From the NCBI GenBank assembly GCA_964489245.1, contig CAZAXU010000049.1, positions 1 through 13,835 on the forward strand: a DNA stretch of 13,835 nucleotides. The letters run 5' to 3'. Origin of the DNA: CAZAXU01 sp964489245. Its GTDB lineage: Bacteria; Bacteroidota; Bacteroidia; Flavobacteriales; Flavobacteriaceae. Positions 6,066 through 13,835 of the stretch are shown one piece after another; position 1 is the first letter of the stretch, and each line of letters begins with the position of its first letter. The notes under the pieces were generated by a model. That model was not told the origin of the DNA. It searched no databases and worked only from the letters and a program-made list of their open reading frames with translations. The position numbers and the translations under genes were made by a program.

Positions 6066-6476
6066 ATGCTGAAATTGGAGTACCAAATAAAAGATATCGG
6101 GCAAGCAGGACGATTTATTCTTAACAATATTAAATCCAACATACTCCTGTTCGACGGAGAAATGGGCAGTGGAAAAACAACACTCATCAAAGAACTTGTC
6201 AAGCAATTGGGATCGGAAGACGAGGCTAATTCGCCTACTTTTTCTCTAGTAAATGAGTATCTCACTGCCAACAAAAAAATCTATCATTTTGATTTATATC
6301 GGCTCAATGATGAGCATGAAGCTTTTGATTTTGGCATTGAGGAGTATCTTTTCAACAAAAACGCATATGTTTTTATTGAGTGGGCTGACATCATTAAAAA
6401 TTTATTACCCGAACATTCGCAAAAAATTCGTATTATTGTTAAAGATTTCGAGACCCGTGAATTACAAATTTTATAG
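6066..6476 (+). CDS. tsaE: tRNA t6A biosynthesis ATPase TsaE
   Basis: TsaE (YjeE family) is the ATPase that works with TsaB, TsaC and TsaD to make N6-threonylcarbamoyladenosine at tRNA position 37. It is cytoplasmic. From the ATG at 6066 the product is 136 residues, normal for the family. It shows the Walker A motif GEMGSGKTT (31-39), the switch-like SPTFSLVNEY (57-66), the conserved HFDLYRL (74-80) and FIEWAD (103-108), which carries the family tryptophan. The frame extends upstream to an ATG at 6015, but those 17 residues are unlike the family and lie before the predicted transcription start. The gene is followed after three bases by the alanine dehydrogenase gene. Confidence 0.94.
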   Translation: MLKLEYQIKDIGQAGRFILNNIKSNILLFDGEMGSGKTTLIKELVKQLGSEDEANSPTFSLVNEYLTANKKIYHFDLYRLNDEHEAFDFGIEEYLFNKNAYVFIEWADIIKNLLPEHSQKIRIIVKDFETRELQIL

Positions 6477-6479
6477 CAT

Positions 6480-7670
6480 ATGTTAAAGCCTTTTTCATCA
6501 CATATTCTCATCCCGCAAGAGGAGCGCCTTGCCATTCAGCATCGAAAAAGCGAGTTATATATCGGTATTCCAAAGGAAATGCAGCTTCAGGAAAAAAGAA
6601 TTTGTCTCACGCCGGGAGCCGTTGAAACTCTGGTCGCACACGGACACAAAATCATTATGGAAAGCGGTGCCGGAGAAGGAGCAAATTTTTCCGACCATGA
6701 ATATGCCGAAGTGGGCGCAAAAATTTCCTATGACAAAGAAGAAATCTTCAAAAGCAATATTATTCTGAAAGTTGAGCCTCCCGACGAAAATGAAACGGAA
6801 ATGCTACAAGCCAACAGCATTGTGTTTTCTGCTTTGCAAATCAAGACACAGAACAAAACCTTTTTCAAAAAACTCCTGTCCAAAAAAGTGACCAGTTTGG
6901 CTTATGAATTTCTCAAAGACGAACAAAACTCTTTTCCTATTGTTCGCGCACAAAGCGAAATTGCCGGAACAGCTTCTATTTTGATTGCTGCGGAATTGCT
7001 CACCAAATCTCTCATCGGAAAAAATCTTTTATTGGGAAATATCAGTGGAGTTCCTCCGGCAAACGTGGTGATTATCGGTGCCGGAACAGTTGGAGAGCAC
7101 GCCGCAAAAACCGCCATCAGCTTAGGGGCATCAGTTAAAGTATTTGACAATTCCGTCACTCGTCTGAGAAGACTGAAAAATATTGTCGGACAATTTGTAT
7201 ATACTTCCACCATTCAGCCCAACGTAATCTTATCTGCCCTGCAAAGAGCCGACGTGGTCATTGGCGCACTAAGAGGCAAAGAACGAACACCCATCATTAT
7301 CACCGAACCCATGATTCAGATGATGCAAGAAGGTTCTGTGTTGATTGATGTCAGCATTGATCGCGGTGGAGTGAGTGAAACATCAGAAATCACATCACAT
7401 TCCAATCCCGTTTTTGTCAAACACGGCATTGTTCACTACGGCGTGCCCAATATTCCGTCTCGCTATGCCAGAACCGCAAGCCTGTCTTTGAGCAATATTT
7501 TCCTGCCTTATCTTATCAATATTGGAGAAAAAGGCGGTATCAACGAAGCGGCAAGAGTGAACAAGGGTTTGAGAAACGGCATATACATCTACAAAGGAAT
7601 CCTAACCAACAGAACCGTAGCAAATTGGTTTGATATGTCTTATAAAGATATTAATCTGTTCTTTATTTAG
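6480..7670 (+). CDS. ald: alanine dehydrogenase, flavobacterial type
   Basis: This NAD-dependent enzyme interconverts L-alanine and pyruvate plus ammonia in the cytoplasm. At 396 residues it is slightly longer than the roughly 370-residue M. tuberculosis or B. subtilis enzymes, with an N-terminal extension of about 25 residues before YIGIPKE. Visible features are R40 (EKRICLTPGA) and K97 (ILKVEPP) of the substrate site. The Rossmann motif is IGAGTVGEHAA (199-209), with D223 at the end of the second strand favouring NAD over NADP. D294 lies in DVSIDRGG. The catalytic histidine of classical enzymes (H96 in M. tuberculosis) aligns by eye with Q120 in SALQIKTQ. I recall the same residue in other flavobacterial sequences. 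The related transhydrogenase alpha subunit is the main alternative, but the C-terminal membrane part is absent. It is coupled to tsaE (three-base gap) and to the SpoIIM gene (nine-base gap). Confidence 0.88.
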   Translation: MLKPFSSHILIPQEERLAIQHRKSELYIGIPKEMQLQEKRICLTPGAVETLVAHGHKIIMESGAGEGANFSDHEYAEVGAKISYDKEEIFKSNIILKVEPPDENETEMLQANSIVFSALQIKTQNKTFFKKLLSKKVTSLAYEFLKDEQNSFPIVRAQSEIAGTASILIAAELLTKSLIGKNLLLGNISGVPPANVVIIGAGTVGEHAAKTAISLGASVKVFDNSVTRLRRLKNIVGQFVYTSTIQPNVILSALQRADVVIGALRGKERTPIIITEPMIQMMQEGSVLIDVSIDRGGVSETSEITSHSNPVFVKHGIVHYGVPNIPSRYARTASLSLSNIFLPYLINIGEKGGINEAARVNKGLRNGIYIYKGILTNRTVANWFDMSYKDINLFFI

Positions 7671-7679
7671 TAGCCGGAT

Positions 7680-8651
7680 ATGAGAGAAGTTGTTTTCATC
7701 AGAAAAAATCAAGAGAAATGGCAGAAATATGAAAATCAACTCAATCGGCCGGACTATATCTCTCCTGATGAAATCACCTATATTTATATAGACTTAACCG
7801 ATGATTTGGCCTATGCCAACACCTACTATCCAAACAGTAAAATCACCGCCTATTTGAACATCATAGCAGGAAATGCACATCGAAGAATCTATAAAACAAA
7901 AAAGGAAAGCGGCAACAGTGTCAAAAAATTCTATCTACACGATTTTCCATTGATGTTTTATCAATATCAAAAATACTTATACTTTTCATTTTTTATTTTT
8001 GTACTTTTTGTTGGAATTGGTGTCTTCTCCGCTTCGCAAGACGGTGATTATGTCAGGCTTATTTTAGGCGATGGATATGTGGATATGACACTTGAAAATA
8101 TTGAAAAAGGAGACCCTATGGCGGTGTATAAACAAGCCAACAGTTTTGATATGTTTTTGGGCATCACCATCAACAATATCAAAGTGGCTTTGAGCGCTTT
8201 CGTGTATGGAATATTTCTGGGATTAGGCACTCTAGTCATTATTCTGCAAAATGCTGTTATGTTGGGGGCTTTTCAATATTTTTTCTACGAACAAGGCGTT
8301 TTTTGGGAGTCTGTCAGAACCATCTGGATTCACGGAACCATTGAAATATCCGTCATTATTATTGCCGCAACGGCAGGCTTTATTATTGCAAGCGGCATTC
8401 TGATGCCCGGAACCTACACCAGAACGCAAGCGCTAATCAGAAAATCAAGAGACGGGCTCAAAATCATGATCAGCACGATTCCCTTTTTCATCATCGCCGG
8501 ATTTCTGGAAGGCTTTGTAACCAGGCATACGGAAATGCCCGATTCTCTAGCCGTCTCCATCATCCTTTTGTCTTTAGGTTTTATTATCTATTATTACGTT
8601 ATTTTACCCGGAAAATTACATCAAAAATATATTAAAAATCATGCATTATGA
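7680..8651 (+). CDS. SpoIIM (stage II sporulation protein M) family membrane protein
   Basis: This is a 323-residue polytopic inner-membrane protein of the SpoIIM/DUF95 superfamily. The N-terminal 97 residues are soluble and charged. They are followed by membrane segments at about 98-117, 168-203, 220-240, 262-281 and 290-309. The family signature is the HGTIEISVIIIAATAGFIIASG stretch at 218-239, with H218, G219 and E222 conserved. Despite the name, this organism type does not sporulate: in Bacteroidota the gene travels with moxR, DUF58 and DUF4129 genes and is presumed to act in that membrane complex. The ATG lies nine bases after ald, and the gene overlaps the next by four bases (ATGA), consistent with translational coupling. 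The gene for an RDD-family protein, often next to SpoIIM in this phylum, is not seen here. Confidence 0.85.
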   Translation: MREVVFIRKNQEKWQKYENQLNRPDYISPDEITYIYIDLTDDLAYANTYYPNSKITAYLNIIAGNAHRRIYKTKKESGNSVKKFYLHDFPLMFYQYQKYLYFSFFIFVLFVGIGVFSASQDGDYVRLILGDGYVDMTLENIEKGDPMAVYKQANSFDMFLGITINNIKVALSAFVYGIFLGLGTLVIILQNAVMLGAFQYFFYEQGVFWESVRTIWIHGTIEISVIIIAATAGFIIASGILMPGTYTRTQALIRKSRDGLKIMISTIPFFIIAGFLEGFVTRHTEMPDSLAVSIILLSLGFIIYYYVILPGKLHQKYIKNHAL

Positions 8652-9523
8652 AAAATATATTTGAGTTTAACAAACAAAGAAGCATCGATGGGAATATTGA
8701 AGGAGCCTTTTATTTCGTAAAAAGACATTTCAAACCCATGTTCAGGATTCTATGGAAATATAATTCAAGTATCATTATATTTTTCCTAATGAGCTATTTT
8801 CTATATTTCTATAAGTATTTCGGATTTTTTAACATGTTCGGTGCCGGTAAAGCAAATCAGTTCAATGACAACGACCTTATTTATCTTTTTGCCGTGGGAG
8901 GCTTAATGTTGATTTCATCCATCTTGTTTTTTCCGAGATTTTATGCCAGCATTTTTGGTTATGTACGAGCATATGACGAGAACAACGGGATAGTTGAAGA
9001 TGAAAAAGTGCATCATTATATCAAAACAAAATTCTGGGGATTTTTAGGTGTATCCATTTTGGGAGGTATTTTAATCACCATCGGTTTTTTGATTTTTATT
9101 ATTCCCGGAATCTACTTCATCGTTCCGGTTTCAATTGCCTACGGCGTATATTTCTTTGAAGATTTAGGCCCCGCAGAATCCATTTCAAAAAGTCTAAACT
9201 ACGTGAAAGGAAATTGGTGGGCAAGCATGATGACCTTGTTTCTTATGGGAATAATTGTTGCGCTTATCGGCGCTGTTTTCAATGCCCCCGTTCAAATTTA
9301 TATACTGATCAAAGGTATTCTGATAGAAAAAGAAATGAACGCCGCTTTACAGACCGGCGATATCGTTGTATCTTTCATGTCTGTAGTTGCCGTAATTGCC
9401 CAGTATATGCTTAAAACTTTGAGCATGCTCAGCATTGTGTTGATCTATTTCAACCTGCGCGAAAAAATGACCAAAGAAGGCGCTCTGCATAAAATTGACC
9501 AAATCGGAAAAACAAACGAATAA
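8648..9523 (+). CDS. unnamed multi-span membrane protein of the MoxR cluster
   Basis: The protein has 291 residues with five or six predicted membrane segments (about 40-58, 77-97, 131-165 possibly two, 192-212 and 240-266). A soluble N-terminal stretch begins with a phenylalanine- and basic-rich MKNIFEFNKQR. The stretch IIPGIYFIVPVSIAYGVYFFED, followed by a helix with SISKSLNYVKGNWW, is at 151-191. It resembles the loosely related bacterial membrane proteins annotated as DUF975, DUF4013 or glycerophosphodiesterase membrane domain. That is a similarity of pattern, not a firm assignment. Four-base overlap with the SpoIIM gene and one-base overlap with the DUF4129 gene show strict co-expression and probably co-assembly. 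It may be a scaffold or lipid-associated component of the MoxR-linked complex, but no activity can be deduced. Confidence 0.8.
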   Translation: MKNIFEFNKQRSIDGNIEGAFYFVKRHFKPMFRILWKYNSSIIIFFLMSYFLYFYKYFGFFNMFGAGKANQFNDNDLIYLFAVGGLMLISSILFFPRFYASIFGYVRAYDENNGIVEDEKVHHYIKTKFWGFLGVSILGGILITIGFLIFIIPGIYFIVPVSIAYGVYFFEDLGPAESISKSLNYVKGNWWASMMTLFLMGIIVALIGAVFNAPVQIYILIKGILIEKEMNAALQTGDIVVSFMSVVAVIAQYMLKTLSMLSIVLIYFNLREKMTKEGALHKIDQIGKTNE

Positions 9524-10257
9524 TGTTAAAAGGATTATTTTTCTCGCTTCTGTTTTTACTTGGTTTTATTGCTTTTGCCCAAGATGATGTCAAATGGGAC
9601 AAAAACAGTGAAATTGAGCGAGTTGATATTCCAAAAAAAAATATCGATAACTATAGAAACCGTTCTGAATTCAACTATGTTGTCAACCAAAAAACCAATA
9701 TTATTAAACGAATATGGAATTGGATTAAACGCATCCTCACAGAAATTACACTTAAGCTCTTGGAATATCTATTCGGCATCAAGACTGCCGGAAAGATATT
9801 TGTTTTTATCATAAAAACACTTCCGTATGTAGCCATACTGCTTTTCACTTATCTGATATTCAAATATTTACTGGGAGTGGACTTAGTGAAAATCCGCAAT
9901 AAACAACAGGCAAAATTTCCCGGAGTAGAAATTTCCGACGAGGAAAAAATACTGAAAGAAGAAAACATCGAAACACTGATCAAACAAGCCGTTTCACAAA
10001 AAAATTACAGACTTGCCACGAGATATTATTACTTGCTCGTGCTCAAATATTTAATCGACAAGAATCTTTTGGAATGGAAACCTGAAAAAACAAATAGAGA
10101 CTATGTGTTGGAAATGAAAAAATATAATTTTAGTTCCTTGTTCAAAAATCTAACTTTTATCTACGATTATGTCTGGTATGGAAATTTTGCTCCGGATGAA
10201 GACGAATTCAAGAGAATTGAAAATGAATTCATATATTTCAAAACTCAAACCAAATAG
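9523..10257 (+). CDS. DUF4129-domain membrane protein
   Basis: This 244-residue protein has a cleavable signal peptide (cleavage likely A19|Q20), a basic linker, one membrane segment (about 92-118) and a cytoplasmic C-terminal DUF4129 domain. The domain is recognised by NYRLATRYYYLLVLKYL (161-177), the EWKPEKTNRDYVLEM segment (184-198) and YDYVWYGNF (214-222), the usual helix, W-x-x-x-KTN-x-DY and VWYG landmarks. The periplasmic part after the signal peptide is short, about 70 residues, and rich in charged residues. DUF4129 proteins occur with moxR and DUF58 genes, and often with transglutaminase-like domains. No such domain is present here. Its ATG overlaps the stop of the preceding gene by one base (TAATG). 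Confidence 0.85.
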   Translation: MLKGLFFSLLFLLGFIAFAQDDVKWDKNSEIERVDIPKKNIDNYRNRSEFNYVVNQKTNIIKRIWNWIKRILTEITLKLLEYLFGIKTAGKIFVFIIKTLPYVAILLFTYLIFKYLLGVDLVKIRNKQQAKFPGVEISDEEKILKEENIETLIKQAVSQKNYRLATRYYYLLVLKYLIDKNLLEWKPEKTNRDYVLEMKKYNFSSLFKNLTFIYDYVWYGNFAPDEDEFKRIENEFIYFKTQTK

Positions 10258-10260
10258 AAT

Positions 10261-11436
10261 TTGACCAAAAAAAACTACATATTATTCGGACTGATGGGGC
10301 TCTTTTTATTTTTAATGATTGCTGCAGAAAATGCCAATAAAAAAATCAATTGGTATCCGTCTTTCGCCGTGAAACATAAAATGCCCTACGGCAGTTATAT
10401 TGTGCACCAAGAAGCAAAAAAATTATTTGGAAACAAAATGAAAAATGTGCGCAACACACCCTATGTCTATCTTTCCAAAAACCCGAATGCTCATGGAACT
10501 TATGTGTTTTATAATGATCGAATCAATTTTGGAGAGACCAACCTGAAAAAGCTTTTGGAATGGACAAAAAAAGGAAATGATTTATTTATCAGCAACACGA
10601 GGTTCGAGGCATCCATAGAGGACAGTCTGGGAATTAAAATGAAATTCTTTCTCAGCGCCGAATTTGCCGATAAAACCATTTTGGGTCTGCTCAATAGAAA
10701 TATCAAACCAAAAGACAGCATTATATTTGATAAAACAAGGACGAGATATGTTTTCAAATCTTTTGATACCATCAACAGTACGGTTCTTGGATATTTCGGC
10801 GCAGAAAAAGATAGCTTATACAATTTTATCAAATTGAAATATGGTAAAGGAAATATTTTTCTGCACAGTTTTCCGCATGCCTTTACCAATTATTTTATGC
10901 TTGAAAATGACAATGCAACATACACCTCCGGATTGTTGAGCTACATCAACCGAAAACAAAATATCTATTGGGACACCAACTATAAAAACGGGGCAACAAG
11001 CAAAGGGATTTTGAAATATATTGCAGCAAATCCTGCCTTTCTCTGGGCATATAGACTGATATTCATCGGATTGTTTCTATATATTATTTTCGAGGGAAAA
11101 AGAAAACAAAGACCTATTCCTGTTGTGGAGCCGTTAAAAAATGAAACGCTTGTTTTCACCAAAACCGTGGCAGACATGTATTTGGAAAACAAAGAACACA
11201 AAAGAATCGCTCTGCTACACATCAATCATCTGATGGACTATATCAGAACACATCTCTATCTGGATACCAGAAAATGGGATAGAGAATTTATGGAAAAAGT
11301 TGCCGAAAAAAGTAAAACTTCTTTTGAGAATGTGAGAAAACTCTTTGAACTGATTGATGAAATCAGCGGATATGAAAGCATTAGACCGGAAAAAGTACTG
11401 GAATTGGAAAAATTGATTAATCTGATAAAAAAATAA
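10261..11436 (+). CDS. DUF4350-domain membrane protein with TTG start
   Basis: This 391-residue protein has a short cytoplasmic start, a membrane segment at about 7-22 and an extracytoplasmic DUF4350-like domain. The domain begins with NWYPSFAVKHKMPYGSYIVHQEAK (30-53) and resembles a glutamine-amidotransferase-like fold without visible catalytic residues. A second membrane segment (about 262-278) is followed by a cytoplasmic helical tail of about 110 residues. The start is inferred to be TTG: TAG of the upstream gene (10255-10257) lies in the same frame just before it. The first ATG in frame, residue 12, would remove half of the first membrane segment. The gap to the DUF4129 gene is three bases. 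The gene belongs to the MoxR cluster and probably couples the outside of the membrane to the ATPase, which is inference. Confidence 0.82.
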   Translation: MTKKNYILFGLMGLFLFLMIAAENANKKINWYPSFAVKHKMPYGSYIVHQEAKKLFGNKMKNVRNTPYVYLSKNPNAHGTYVFYNDRINFGETNLKKLLEWTKKGNDLFISNTRFEASIEDSLGIKMKFFLSAEFADKTILGLLNRNIKPKDSIIFDKTRTRYVFKSFDTINSTVLGYFGAEKDSLYNFIKLKYGKGNIFLHSFPHAFTNYFMLENDNATYTSGLLSYINRKQNIYWDTNYKNGATSKGILKYIAANPAFLWAYRLIFIGLFLYIIFEGKRKQRPIPVVEPLKNETLVFTKTVADMYLENKEHKRIALLHINHLMDYIRTHLYLDTRKWDREFMEKVAEKSKTSFENVRKLFELIDEISGYESIRPEKVLELEKLINLIKK

Positions 11437-11445
11437 ACAAGATAT

Positions 11446-12423
11446 ATGGAACAATTTAGTTATGAAAATCGTATAGAAATAGAAAAACTTAAAACCGGTG
11501 TTGATCACATCAAAGATGAATTGGCAAAGGTTATTGTCGGACAACACAACTTCATCGATCTTATGCTCACCGCACTTTTGGCAGACGGGCATGTGCTCAT
11601 TGAAGGTGTGCCGGGCATTGCAAAAACCATCACGGCAAAATTGCTTGCAAAAACCCTAAAGACAGATTTCAGCAGAATTCAGTTCACCCCTGATTTGATG
11701 CCTTCTGATATTCTCGGAACTTCTGTTTACAATGTAAAAACAACCGAATTTGAATTTCATAAAGGACCTGTTTTCAGCAATTTTGTTTTGATTGATGAAA
11801 TCAATCGTTCTCCTGCAAAAACACAAGCAGCACTATTTGAAGTGATGGAAGAAAGACAAATCACCATAGACGGAAAAACCTATCAATTAAAACCTCCGTT
11901 TTTTGTGATTGCAACACAAAACCCCATTGAGCAAGAAGGCACTTATGCCCTACCTGAAGCACAACTAGACCGTTTTATCTTTAAAATCAAAGTGGATTAT
12001 CCCAACTTGAATGAAGAAATACAAATCTTAAAAACACACAATGATCGGAAAGGAAAAAAAGAAGAAACCTTTATAGACACAGTGATTTCAGAAGATGAAT
12101 TAATCAAATATAAAAATTTGGTTCATGACATACATATCGATGAAAAAATCATTGACTATATTGCCAATATCATCAATAAGACCAGAAATCATCCGCATCT
12201 GTTTTTAGGCGGTTCTCCGCGGGCATCCCTGGCCACCATGAATACGTCAAAGGCGTTTGCCGCTATTCAGGGTAGAGATTTTGTGACACCTGACGACATC
12301 AAATTCGTGTTGCCCGCCGTGCTGAGACACAGAATTATTCTGAATCCCGAGCAAGAAATGGAAGGTTTCAATGAAGACGATGTCATCAAAATGATTATTG
12401 AAAGCGTTGAAGTGCCCCGATAG
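11446..12423 (+). CDS. MoxR-family AAA+ ATPase
   Basis: This is a cytoplasmic AAA+ ATPase of 325 residues, the normal length for MoxR proteins. Motifs are Walker A GVPGIAKT (54-61, the MoxR form of GxxxxGKT with Ala before Lys), Walker B VLIDEINRSPAKTQAALFEVMEE (114-136), sensor 1 ATQNPIEQEGTYALPEAQLDRF (156-177) and sensor 2 GGSPRA (255-260). The lid domain fills the C terminus. MoxR proteins are thought to act as chaperones that activate or assemble metal- or VWA-domain-containing partners. Here the obvious partner is the DUF58 protein encoded 18 bases downstream. The nine-base gap after the DUF4350 gene continues the operon. The genomic partners rather than the ATPase itself determine what this system does. 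Confidence 0.95.
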   Translation: MEQFSYENRIEIEKLKTGVDHIKDELAKVIVGQHNFIDLMLTALLADGHVLIEGVPGIAKTITAKLLAKTLKTDFSRIQFTPDLMPSDILGTSVYNVKTTEFEFHKGPVFSNFVLIDEINRSPAKTQAALFEVMEERQITIDGKTYQLKPPFFVIATQNPIEQEGTYALPEAQLDRFIFKIKVDYPNLNEEIQILKTHNDRKGKKEETFIDTVISEDELIKYKNLVHDIHIDEKIIDYIANIINKTRNHPHLFLGGSPRASLATMNTSKAFAAIQGRDFVTPDDIKFVLPAVLRHRIILNPEQEMEGFNEDDVIKMIIESVEVPR

Positions 12424-12441
12424 CAACTATAAAAACAGATC

Positions 12442-13830
12442 ATGAACCAAAGCATAGCACAAGATTTGGAGAACAATAAGCGCGTTTCTGTTTTCAAGAG
12501 ACTTATCTTATTTTTCCAATCCGTTTATTTCACAAATATTTTTTATTATCTGTGGGGAATCATTGTGCTTATATTAGGAATCGGCTATTGGAATCATCTG
12601 CTTTTTATCGTCGGGAAATATGCTTTCCTTCTATTGATTTTTATCACATTTGCTGATTTTATCCTAATCCTTTTCAGCGGAAAAATTACAGCAAAGAGAA
12701 AATTGCCGGAAAAGCTTTCTAACGGCGATTACAATCCGATTTTGATTGATTTTTTGAGCACTTATCCAATCAAAATGAATATCAATGTCATCGATGAACT
12801 TCCCAAGCAATTTCAAAAAAGAGACTTTGGCTTGAAATTGATATTGGAACCTCGACAAAAAACAACCAAAAGATATACGCTCAGACCCATCAAACGGGGA
12901 ATATATAATTTTGGAAAAATGAATGTATATATTTCCAGCCCCATTCAATTGGCAATGCTAAGAAAACATTTTTCAAAAAACAAAGATGTCACGGTTTATC
13001 CCAGCTTCATACAAATGCGAAAATATGAATTGATTGCCGCGGCAAACAAAGCGCATTTAGGCATGAAAAAAATCAGACGCTTAGGACACACCATGGAATT
13101 TGAACAAATCAAAGAATATAATAAAGGTGATGACTATCGCACCATAAATTGGAAAGCAACTGCAAAGCAAAATAAGCTCATGGTGAACCAATATCAGGAC
13201 GAGAAATCACAGTCCATCTATTCAATTATTGATGTGGGCAGAACCATGCAAATGCCTTTCAATCGCATGACATTGTTGGACTATGCCATCAATTCCACTT
13301 TGGCTTTTTCAAATATTGCTATCAAGAAAAAAGACAAAGCCGGCATGTTGACTTTTGAAAAAAACATCAAAAATTTTATCAAGCCTGAAAACAAAAAAGC
13401 ACACTTACAAAATATTTTTGAAGCTCTATATGGCATTGAAACCCAATTCAATGAAACAGATTTTGAAAAACTATATGCTTATATCAGACACCAAATTCCA
13501 ACACGTAGTCTCTTAATGATATACACCAATTTTGAGCATATCAGTTCTTTAAAAAGACAGTTGTCTTATTTGAAAAAATTATCTAAAAAACATTTGGTGG
13601 TTGTCATCATTTTTGAGAATACCGAACTGAAAGATTTGCTGAATAAACAAGCCAGAGACAGCAAAGAACTCTATCATAAAATTATTGCACAAGATTTTGA
13701 TATGCAAAAACGCATAATGGTGAAAGAACTGAAAATTCATAATATTCAAACCATTTTGACAGCTCCCGAAAACCTAACATCGGCAACCATCAATAAATAT
13801 CTGGAACTTAAAGCAAAAGGATTGATATAA
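12442..13830 (+). CDS. DUF58 protein with degenerate VWA-like domain
   Basis: This 462-residue protein has two N-terminal membrane segments (about 33-50 and 58-78) followed by a large domain on one side of the membrane. The DUF58 signature is clear: LGHTMEFEQIKEYNKGDDYRTINWKATAK lies at 214-242, with the invariant G-D-D-Y-R-T-I-N-W-K-A-T core, and continues to VNQYQDEKSQSIY (248-260). The following VWA-like fold has DVGRTM (264-269) where a metal site would have D-x-S-x-S, so the metal-binding site looks reduced or absent. KAGMLTF (299-305) and LLMIYTNFEH (357-366) mark later strands of the fold. It is the usual MoxR partner. It ends five bases before the window edge, so further cluster members such as BatA-like VWA proteins may follow. 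Confidence 0.92.
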   Translation: MNQSIAQDLENNKRVSVFKRLILFFQSVYFTNIFYYLWGIIVLILGIGYWNHLLFIVGKYAFLLLIFITFADFILILFSGKITAKRKLPEKLSNGDYNPILIDFLSTYPIKMNINVIDELPKQFQKRDFGLKLILEPRQKTTKRYTLRPIKRGIYNFGKMNVYISSPIQLAMLRKHFSKNKDVTVYPSFIQMRKYELIAAANKAHLGMKKIRRLGHTMEFEQIKEYNKGDDYRTINWKATAKQNKLMVNQYQDEKSQSIYSIIDVGRTMQMPFNRMTLLDYAINSTLAFSNIAIKKKDKAGMLTFEKNIKNFIKPENKKAHLQNIFEALYGIETQFNETDFEKLYAYIRHQIPTRSLLMIYTNFEHISSLKRQLSYLKKLSKKHLVVVIIFENTELKDLLNKQARDSKELYHKIIAQDFDMQKRIMVKELKIHNIQTILTAPENLTSATINKYLELKAKGLI

Positions 13831-13835
13831 AAAAA

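Overview
The window looks like an AT-rich Bacteroidota chromosome, most probably a member of the Flavobacteriia. Several signs agree: upstream regions carry the Bacteroidota-type -7 box TAnnTTTG instead of E. coli-like -10 boxes, starts lack Shine-Dalgarno sequences, the alanine dehydrogenase has the flavobacterial type of sequence, and the right half is the MoxR/DUF58/DUF4129/SpoIIM membrane cluster typical of this phylum. No mobile element, CRISPR array, rRNA or tRNA was seen. Identifications rest on reading motifs, not on database searches.

Layout. (1) 1-548: the tail of a possible outer-membrane protein remnant, then about 370 bases without a convincing gene. This stretch holds a G+C-richer island with a coding-like but start-less open frame on the minus strand. 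(2) 549-1793: a secreted papain-like (bleomycin hydrolase type) peptidase, convergent with queA (1878-2927, minus), with a shared terminator hairpin between them. (3) 3117-3824: a conserved-looking protein I do not recognise, convergent with the next operon across a second two-way hairpin. (4) 3916-5831, minus: a three-gene operon of a 52-residue single-span membrane peptide, an 80-residue soluble protein and a YeiH-type putative sulfate exporter with an extra N-terminal membrane region. (5) 5832-6065: a divergent control region with two identical TACTTTTG -7 boxes and a 22-base inverted repeat. (6) 6066-13830, plus: eight closely packed genes, tsaE, ald, a SpoIIM-family protein, an unnamed multi-span membrane protein, DUF4129, DUF4350, a MoxR AAA+ ATPase and a DUF58 protein.

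How they work together. TsaE (tRNA t6A synthesis) and QueA (queuosine synthesis) are housekeeping tRNA-modification enzymes, and alanine dehydrogenase links alanine and pyruvate. The last six genes very likely form one membrane-associated complex or pathway: a MoxR ATPase with a membrane-anchored DUF58 partner and four membrane proteins. Its job in Bacteroidota is not established. Gaps of at most 18 bases, and two overlaps, suggest it shares the tsaE promoter. The transporter operon with its two small companions, and the unknown members of the MoxR cluster, are the least-described parts of the window.
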